NCBI GenBank assembly: GCA_009841235.1
Contig: VXMH01000071.1
Span: 177,548 to 241,547 of the forward strand
DNA length: 64,000 nt
Source: Caldilineaceae bacterium SB0661_bin_32
GTDB taxonomy: Bacteria > Chloroflexota > Anaerolineae > Caldilineales > Caldilineaceae
Direction: 5' to 3'
Shown: positions 58,718 to 64,000 of the stretch, piece after piece
Layout: each line of letters starts with the position of its first letter
Numbering within the stretch: position 1 is the stretch's first letter
Notes under the pieces: model-generated
The model's input: only the letters and a program-made list of their open reading frames with translations
What the model was told of the DNA's origin: nothing
Database searches by the model: none
Position numbers and translations under genes: made by a program

Positions 58718-60694
58718 TCAGTCGTCCCCCGGAACCAAATCATCGTGCAGCACGATATTCCCGCCGGCCGGCGCGAAAGTACTGTCACGCAAGCCGCTTT
58801 CCTCGTGTGTATTCGGGCGATAATCCGGGCGAATCGGCAGTACCGGGCCGACCTCGTCCGGATTGGTATTCTCAATCTGCAACGAAAACTCGGGCCGGAA
58901 CTTGAGCAGGTTGCTCTGCAGGCCCCATACCGACGCCTCGCCAAAGGGGCAGAAGCTCTTGCCTGCGATATTGTCGGCGATGAACTCCATCAACTCCAGG
59001 TCTTTGCCCAGGCCCTGCCCTTCCTCGATGCGCAGCAGGATCTTCTCCAGCCAGGCGGTGCCCTCGCGGCAAGGCGTACACTTGCCGCAGCTCTCCTCGC
59101 GATAGAAGCTGAGCGTGCGCCGCGCGACCTCGACCATCGACGTACGGTCGTCGATCGCGATCACGCCCGCCGAACCCAGCAGAGAACCGGCCTCGGTGAT
59201 GCTCTCGAAGTCCAGCGGCGTGTCGAACTGATCCGGTGTCAGCAGCTTCATCGACAACCCGCCGGGAACGATCGCCTTGATCGGATGGTTCTCATCCTCA
59301 GGCCCGCCTCCGTATTCGTTGATCAGTACGCTCAACGGCGTGGCGTGGGGAAGTTCATAGAGCCCGGGCCGTTTGACGTTTCCGCTCAGGCAGAAGATAC
59401 GCATCCCCGGGCTGCGTTCAGTACCATACCCCTTGTACCAGTCGACGCCGTGGCGCATAACGTGCGTCACGTTGCAGATCGACTCGACGTTATTCACGAT
59501 GGTGGGTTTGGCATACAGGCCTTCCACGGCAGGGAAGGGCGGCTTGAGGCGCGGCTGTCCCCGATATCCCTCAAGGCTCGTAAGCTGGGCGGTCTCTTCG
59601 CCGCACTCGTAGGCGCCGGCGCCGCGGTGCATCACAATATCCAAACTGTTGCCGCTGCCGAAGATGTTCTCTCCCAGGTAGCCCTTGGCTCTGGCCTCCG
59701 CCAGTGCACTCTGCATCCGAACATAGGCAAAATAGTACTCGCCCCGAATATAGATGAACGCCTTTTCCGACTCGATCGCGTGGCAGCTCAGAATGATCCC
59801 CTCGATGAGCTGATGGGGATCATACTCCATCACAATTCGGTCCTTGAACGTGCCCGGCTCCGATTCATCGGCATTCACGACCATGTAGCGGGGCTGTACG
59901 CCTTGCGGCAGGAAGCCCCATTTGACGCCGGTGGGGAAACCGGCGCCGCCGCGGCCCCGTATACCGCTCGCCTTGATCTGTTCCACCATGTCGGCCGGCG
60001 CAATCTCACTCAGCACACGTCGTGCCGTGGCATAACCGCCGTCCGCCTCGTATGTCTCGATTTTGTGGCTGTCCGGTACGTTGAGGCGGTCCATCAGATA
60101 ACGGGGCTCCATACCGCCGGTGCGGTAGGGGCCGTCGGACGCGCCTTCACTGTTGGGGTCGGCCTCCGGCGTCCAGCGCTCCAGGCTGTGGAAGCCGTCG
60201 CCCGCCTTGAGCAGCTCAACTGCCTTCTCCACATCCTCAGACGAGCCAAGATTCTCGAAATAGCGGATCTGGCCCGTCTTCTGGTCTGTCACGATCGCCA
60301 TCGGCGCCGTGCCGCAAGAGCCGAGGCACTCCATGTGATCGAGCGCAAACTTGCCGTCCTCGGTCTTTTCGCCGTGGTGAATGCCAAGCGCTGTCTCAAA
60401 ATTCTGCAGGCACCGGTTCCCGCCTCGCAACATGCAGGGCACGTTTGTACAGACTTCAATATGGTATTCGCCCTTGGGCTCCTCATGCAGCATGTTGTAG
60501 AAACCGACGACCGCGCCCACCTCAGCCGGTGCGATCCCCAGGATCTCCGCCAGTTCGTCCTGCGCATCCACCGGGCAGTAACCGTACTCCCGCTGGATAA
60601 CGTAGAGCGCCGGCAAAATCCCCGAACGCTGCCGCCCCGCAGGATAGCGTGCCAGTATTTCGTCGATCTCCTGCCGCATCTGTTCCGTAATCAT
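58718..60694 (-). CDS. nuoEF: Fused NADH-quinone oxidoreductase subunits E and F
   Basis: A 658-residue fusion. Residues 1-160 are NuoE: a thioredoxin-like [2Fe-2S] domain with CTNVPC and CLGSC ligands. From about 195 it is NuoF: GRGGAGFPTGVKW binds FMN, NADH contacts follow, and CGKCTPCREG plus the later Cys in FCPFGEA hold cluster N3. It is the NADH-oxidising end of complex I. E and F are separate genes in most bacteria. The linker at about 160-195 is short and acidic. The order is nuoCD - nuoEF - uma2 - nuoG. Confidence 0.95.
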   Translation of the reverse strand: MITEQMRQEIDEILARYPAGRQRSGILPALYVIQREYGYCPVDAQDELAEILGIAPAEVGAVVGFYNMLHEEPKGEYHIEVCTNVPCMLRGGNRCLQNFETALGIHHGEKTEDGKFALDHMECLGSCGTAPMAIVTDQKTGQIRYFENLGSSEDVEKAVELLKAGDGFHSLERWTPEADPNSEGASDGPYRTGGMEPRYLMDRLNVPDSHKIETYEADGGYATARRVLSEIAPADMVEQIKASGIRGRGGAGFPTGVKWGFLPQGVQPRYMVVNADESEPGTFKDRIVMEYDPHQLIEGIILSCHAIESEKAFIYIRGEYYFAYVRMQSALAEARAKGYLGENIFGSGNSLDIVMHRGAGAYECGEETAQLTSLEGYRGQPRLKPPFPAVEGLYAKPTIVNNVESICNVTHVMRHGVDWYKGYGTERSPGMRIFCLSGNVKRPGLYELPHATPLSVLINEYGGGPEDENHPIKAIVPGGLSMKLLTPDQFDTPLDFESITEAGSLLGSAGVIAIDDRTSMVEVARRTLSFYREESCGKCTPCREGTAWLEKILLRIEEGQGLGKDLELMEFIADNIAGKSFCPFGEASVWGLQSNLLKFRPEFSLQIENTNPDEVGPVLPIRPDYRPNTHEESGLRDSTFAPAGGNIVLHDDLVPGDD

Positions 60695-60761
60695 TGAATA
60701 CCCCGGCGCCGGTTAGCAGAAATCGGCGGCCCAATGCTGGGCCTGCCGCACAGCCGTCGAG

Positions 60762-62612
60762 CTAGCGGTCTACCTCACCAAGTACAATATCGATCGACCC
60801 GATGTTGGTTACAACGTCTGACAGCATCTCACCGCGACTAATATGGTCGATGGCGTAAAGGTTGTTGAAGCTGGGCCCGTGAACGTGCAGCCGGTACGGC
60901 TTGGCCGAACCGTCGCTGTAGACGAAAAATCCCAGCTCCCCCTTGCTGTTCTCTATGCCGTGATAGAAGAAGCCGGGCGACACGTGGAAGCCTTCCGTCA
61001 TCAGCTTGAAGTGGTGAATCAACGCTTCCATGCTCACGTCCAACTCGGCGCGCGGCGGCAGGGCCACCTTGCGATTGTTCGACTTGTACAGACCGCTGGG
61101 CAGGTTGCCCACCGCCTGCTCCAGGATGCGCACGCTCTGGCGCATCTCTTCCATTCGGATATTGAAGCGTCCGTAGCAGTCGCCGCTGTCGCTGGTCGGC
61201 ACCTCGAACTCATACGACTCGTAGCCGCTGTAAGGTCGATCGCGGCGCAGGTCCCAGTCGATGCCGCTTCCGCGCAGCATCGGCCCGGTCAATCCCATGG
61301 CCAGGGCGTCTTCGGCGCTGATGAAGCCGATACCGGTCAACCGTTCCTGCCACAGCGGCGCCTCCGTAATCAACGCATCATACTCGTTGATCTTTTCCGG
61401 CATCACGCGCAGGAAATCCTTCAACTCGGCGATGAAAGCATCCGGCAGATCCTGCCAAACGCCGCCGATACGAATATAGCTGACGGTAAGCCGCGCGCCG
61501 CAGGCCATCTCGAACAGGTCCAGAATCCGTTCCCGTTCACGCGTCGCGTACATGAGTAGGCTCATGCCGGTGCCCGAGACATCCAGCACGTGCGTCGCCA
61601 GCCAGAACAAATGAGAGGCGATTCGCTGCATCTCGGCCATGATCACCCGGATCACCTGGGCCCGTTCAGGTATCTCCAGCCCGAGCATATGCTCAATGGT
61701 CAGGCAATAGCCCAGGTTGTTCGACATCGCGGACAGATAGTCCATGCGGTCGGTGTAATAGACGAAATCCTTATAGCGCTTGTTTTCCCCCGTCTTTTCG
61801 AAGCCGGAATGGAGAAAACCCAGGTCCGGGTCGATGCTTACAATGCGCTCGCCGTCCATCTCCACGACCAGCCGCAGTACGCCGTGTGTACTGGGATGGT
61901 GCGGCCCCATATTGATGACCATGTTCTGGCGGCTCATCCCGGGCGGCAGGTCGGGGGCGGCGCTTTCCGCCGGCAAGATCTGGGAGCCCAGCGTTTCAAA
62001 CTCCGGATCATCCCATGTAAAGGTAAAGGGCACCTCTTCACCGCCGAGGGGGGCCTGCTTCTGCAGCGGGTGGTTGGGCCAGTTCTTGGGCATCAGGATC
62101 CGCCGCAGATCCGGATGGCCGTCAAAGCGGATTCCCATCAGGTCGTACACTTCCCGCTCCGGCCACTCTGCGCCCCGGTACACGCCTGTCAAGCTGTCAA
62201 TGTGCGGTAGCTCGCCGTTGCCGCCCGGTTCTGTTCCGCAGTCGGCAATGACAGTCAGATGCTGGTTTCGCGAGTAGGAACGAAACTGGTAGACCGTCTG
62301 AAAGCGGACGCCGCCATCCAGAGGAAGTTGGGACCGGTCCACACTGGTCACGTCTATCAAAGTCTCATAGTTGAGTTCGGCACTGTCACGCAAAAATGTC
62401 GCGAGCGCCTTCAGTTGCGCCGGTCCGACGAATACCACCTGATTGCCGTTATGCAGGCCGGCCGCGACGATATCCTTCCCGAACCGTTCAATAATGCGCC
62501 GTGTGTCGTCCGTCTCCCCGGTCGGCATGGGCGCCAATGCCGGGATACCCGGTGGATTCAGGGTTCGTTGGGTTTCATATGAGCGAATCACCGGTGCTAC
62601 GTCAAGTGGCAT
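60762..62612 (-). CDS. nuoCD: Fused NADH-quinone oxidoreductase subunits C and D
   Basis: A 616-residue fusion. NuoC occupies about residues 35-195, with EREVYDLMGIRFDGHPDLRRIL. NuoD follows from about 225, with MVINMGPHHPSTHGVLRL (quinone-site His) and RMDYLSAMSNNLGYCLTIEHMLG. The two build the quinone cavity beside NuoB and NuoH. The CD fusion is known from several phyla, including enterobacteria. The ATG at 62612 fits. It lies 115 bases after nuoB. Confidence 0.95.
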   Translation of the reverse strand: MPLDVAPVIRSYETQRTLNPPGIPALAPMPTGETDDTRRIIERFGKDIVAAGLHNGNQVVFVGPAQLKALATFLRDSAELNYETLIDVTSVDRSQLPLDGGVRFQTVYQFRSYSRNQHLTVIADCGTEPGGNGELPHIDSLTGVYRGAEWPEREVYDLMGIRFDGHPDLRRILMPKNWPNHPLQKQAPLGGEEVPFTFTWDDPEFETLGSQILPAESAAPDLPPGMSRQNMVINMGPHHPSTHGVLRLVVEMDGERIVSIDPDLGFLHSGFEKTGENKRYKDFVYYTDRMDYLSAMSNNLGYCLTIEHMLGLEIPERAQVIRVIMAEMQRIASHLFWLATHVLDVSGTGMSLLMYATRERERILDLFEMACGARLTVSYIRIGGVWQDLPDAFIAELKDFLRVMPEKINEYDALITEAPLWQERLTGIGFISAEDALAMGLTGPMLRGSGIDWDLRRDRPYSGYESYEFEVPTSDSGDCYGRFNIRMEEMRQSVRILEQAVGNLPSGLYKSNNRKVALPPRAELDVSMEALIHHFKLMTEGFHVSPGFFYHGIENSKGELGFFVYSDGSAKPYRLHVHGPSFNNLYAIDHISRGEMLSDVVTNIGSIDIVLGEVDR

Positions 62613-62727
62613 TACTCAACTCGCTCTCTTATACGCTGGTTATCCCGGATGAACTGTAGGACTGTTATCACTCTGCTGAACTACCTGGCCAGATGTGCGC
62701 GCCGTTCACAAGGAACCTGCATCGAGA

Positions 62728-63255
62728 TCATACGCCTAACGGCACGATTTCTTCAACGGCCAGCGGTTCCTCGACCTTGCGCCATGCCCCAACCGTTTCG
62801 CGCCGCTGTTTCGCACGCAACAAATCCATTGCGTAGAGCAGGGACTCGGGTCGCGGCGGGCAGCCTGGAACATAAACGTCTACGGGGATTATCTTGTCCA
62901 CCCCCTGGATGATGGCGTAGTTGTTGAAAGGCCCTCCGGCGCTCGCGCAGATCCCCATGGCGATTACCCACTTGGGGGCCAGCATCTGATCATATATGCG
63001 CTTTATCACCGGCGCCATCTTGTTGCTGACGCGGCCCGAGACGATCATGAGATCGGCCTGCCGAGGGCTGGCCCGGAAAAGTTCCGACCCGTAACGGGCA
63101 ATGTCGTGGCGGGCCGTTCCCGTGGCGATCATTTCCATCGCGCAACAGGCCAGCCCGAAGAGCAGCGGCCAGGTGCTGTTAGCCCTTCCCCAATTGATCA
63201 CGCTGTCCAGCGACGTTGTCAAAATGCCTTCAGGAACCTTTTCTTCTAAACCCAT
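62728..63255 (-). CDS. nuoB: NADH-quinone oxidoreductase subunit B
   Basis: A 175-residue subunit holding terminal cluster N2. The ligands are the adjacent pair in LACCAMEM, the Cys of GICASAGG and the Cys of [13 protein letters not shown] precedes the ATG. A 176-base gap separates it from nuoA; that gap contains short ATCT-rich direct repeats and no other feature I can support. Confidence 0.97.
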   Translation of the reverse strand: MGLEEKVPEGILTTSLDSVINWGRANSTWPLLFGLACCAMEMIATGTARHDIARYGSELFRASPRQADLMIVSGRVSNKMAPVIKRIYDQMLAPKWVIAMGICASAGGPFNNYAIIQGVDKIIPVDVYVPGCPPRPESLLYAMDLLRAKQRRETVGAWRKVEEPLAVEEIVPLGV

Positions 63256-63431
63256 GTTCGTTCCTTTGCATCTACATCTAGTATCTGCATCTCAGCAGCC
63301 CAGCCCCGAGGCGGCAGTTTCTGAACGCAGCGACTGGCTTCCGGCTCTGCGGGCCTTCCACTCTTCGTCTCCATCTGTAAGTTGTCAATACCCTGAGACA
63401 AGCTGCTCGCGGCGGCCAGATCCCCCAGTCT

Positions 63432-63788
63432 CTAGTCCCAGTCGAGAGCGCCCTTCTTCCATTCATAGAGGAAACCTACCACGAGTACAATGAAGAAAGG
63501 GATCATCGCCAATAAGGCAAACAGGCGAAGGTCTCTCAAGACGGCCGCCCACGGATAGAGGAAGATTACTTCGATGTCGAATATCAAAAAGAGCATTGCA
63601 ACCAGATAATATTTCACCGGGAATCGTCGACGGGCGTCGGAAAAGGGGATGATTCCCGATTCGTACGGCTCTAATTTCTGGTTGTTGCGCTCTCGTGGAC
63701 CAAGCAGGGAGGGCAGACCTATCGCAATAACGCCGAACCCGGCCGCCAACAGGATCAGTATGAGAAGTGGCAGATAATCGCTTGCCAT
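63432..63788 (-). CDS. nuoA: NADH-quinone oxidoreductase subunit A
   Basis: A 118-residue three-helix subunit. PYESGIIPFSDARRRFPVKYYLVAMLFLIFDIEVIFLYPWA is the NuoA hallmark, including the acidic residues that line the proton path. It is the first gene of the operon, with AAGGAAA before the ATG and the promoter about 70 bases upstream. Confidence 0.96.
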   Translation of the reverse strand: MASDYLPLLILILLAAGFGVIAIGLPSLLGPRERNNQKLEPYESGIIPFSDARRRFPVKYYLVAMLFLIFDIEVIFLYPWAAVLRDLRLFALLAMIPFFIVLVVGFLYEWKKGALDWD

Positions 63789-63858
63789 CTCGATTTTCCT
63801 TTTTCAGCGCTCCTGACAGGCTTGGGGACTGTTCGTGCAATTTTCCACGAACGCAACT

Positions 63859-63888
63859 ATTCTAGCATGAACTGAAATCGACTGTCAA
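63859..63888 (-). promoter_or_regulatory. Promoter of the nuo operon
   Basis: On the minus strand a perfect TTGACA (63883-63888) is followed after 18 bases by TGC and TAGAAT (63859-63864), an extended -10 box. The start point near 63852 gives a leader of about 65 bases before nuoA. Confidence 0.8.
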
Positions 63889-63902
63889 AGCCGGTTAGCG
63901 CC

Positions 63903-64000
63903 GGGTGCATCCCGGATTTTTTGCGGTGATCGCGCAAACAGTGGTGGTTTCAGCCCAGGCAACAGTTCGGCCCCTCTTGATAGACAATAATATAGAATAT
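63903..64000. repeat. Dispersed intergenic repeat, family 2, copy B (runs to window edge)
   Basis: Matches copy A at 26760-26856 over its whole visible length, including the TTGCG...CGCAA hairpin and the AT-rich end. Here it lies immediately upstream of the nuo promoter. The window ends inside or at the edge of the repeat, so its true length is unknown. Confidence 0.75.

Noticed and set aside
58745..60697. 650-residue plus-strand frame across nuoEF
   Set aside because: Mirror of a real NuoE-NuoF gene; low-complexity His/Arg/Ala-rich translation without domains.

Overview
The window reads as a GC-rich bacterial chromosome segment with short intergenic gaps, intact genes, and no phage, insertion sequence, CRISPR array, rRNA or tRNA that I could see. 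The gene set fits a free-living or host-associated member of the Chloroflexota, with Anaerolineae/Caldilineales-like relatives as my best guess: a complete nuo operon with fused nuoCD and nuoEF, an mreBCD-mrdA-minC-minD-rodA cell-shape cluster, Gfo/Idh, PhyH and sugar-isomerase catabolic genes, and CHAT and Uma2 proteins. The phylum call is an inference from gene content and was not tested.

Layout. 1-7068: two divergent catabolic runs. On the minus strand are a PhyH dioxygenase, a TIM-barrel sugar isomerase, a VOC protein, an UlaG-like lactonase and a truncated SDR; on the plus strand are a Gfo/Idh/MocA oxidoreductase, a ThDP enzyme and a VOC protein. 7165-12062: mutS with a CHAT-domain protease-like gene directly upstream. 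12472-16236: a sulfur-carrier route to cysteine, with a JAMM peptidase, a CysO-like carrier ending Gly-Gly-Ser-Arg, a rhodanese-E1 fusion and CysM. The carrier gene has a long structured leader with its own promoter, a short ORF carrying Cys-Ser-Cys, mutually exclusive helices and a terminator. 16447-24839: an ABC/FtsX export pair, an M24 peptidase, a secreted S41 protease and an NAD-dependent sugar epimerase. 24940-26744: purH behind a ZTP riboswitch and terminator. 27123-33383: gnd, a TlpA-like thioredoxin, an APH-fold kinase, an O-antigen-ligase-type membrane protein and a SIMPL protein. 33521-34947: a small membrane-anchored repeat protein behind a consensus promoter, followed by ribosomal protein bL25. 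34960-39949 (minus): tilS, an 80-residue unknown, a Nudix hydrolase, hpt and a LysM-M23 peptidase. 40183-48009 (plus): the elongasome and Min genes. 48058-63888 (minus): the complex I operon nuoA-B-CD-EF-(uma2)-G-H-I-J-K-L-M-N, with a clear promoter upstream of nuoA.

Two dispersed non-coding repeat families are each present twice: 12186-12262 with 16255-16405, and 26760-26856 with 63903-64000. The parts that most reward follow-up are the cysteine locus with its leader, the CHAT-mutS pair, the seven-repeat membrane protein at 33600, and the Uma2 gene lodged inside the complex I operon.
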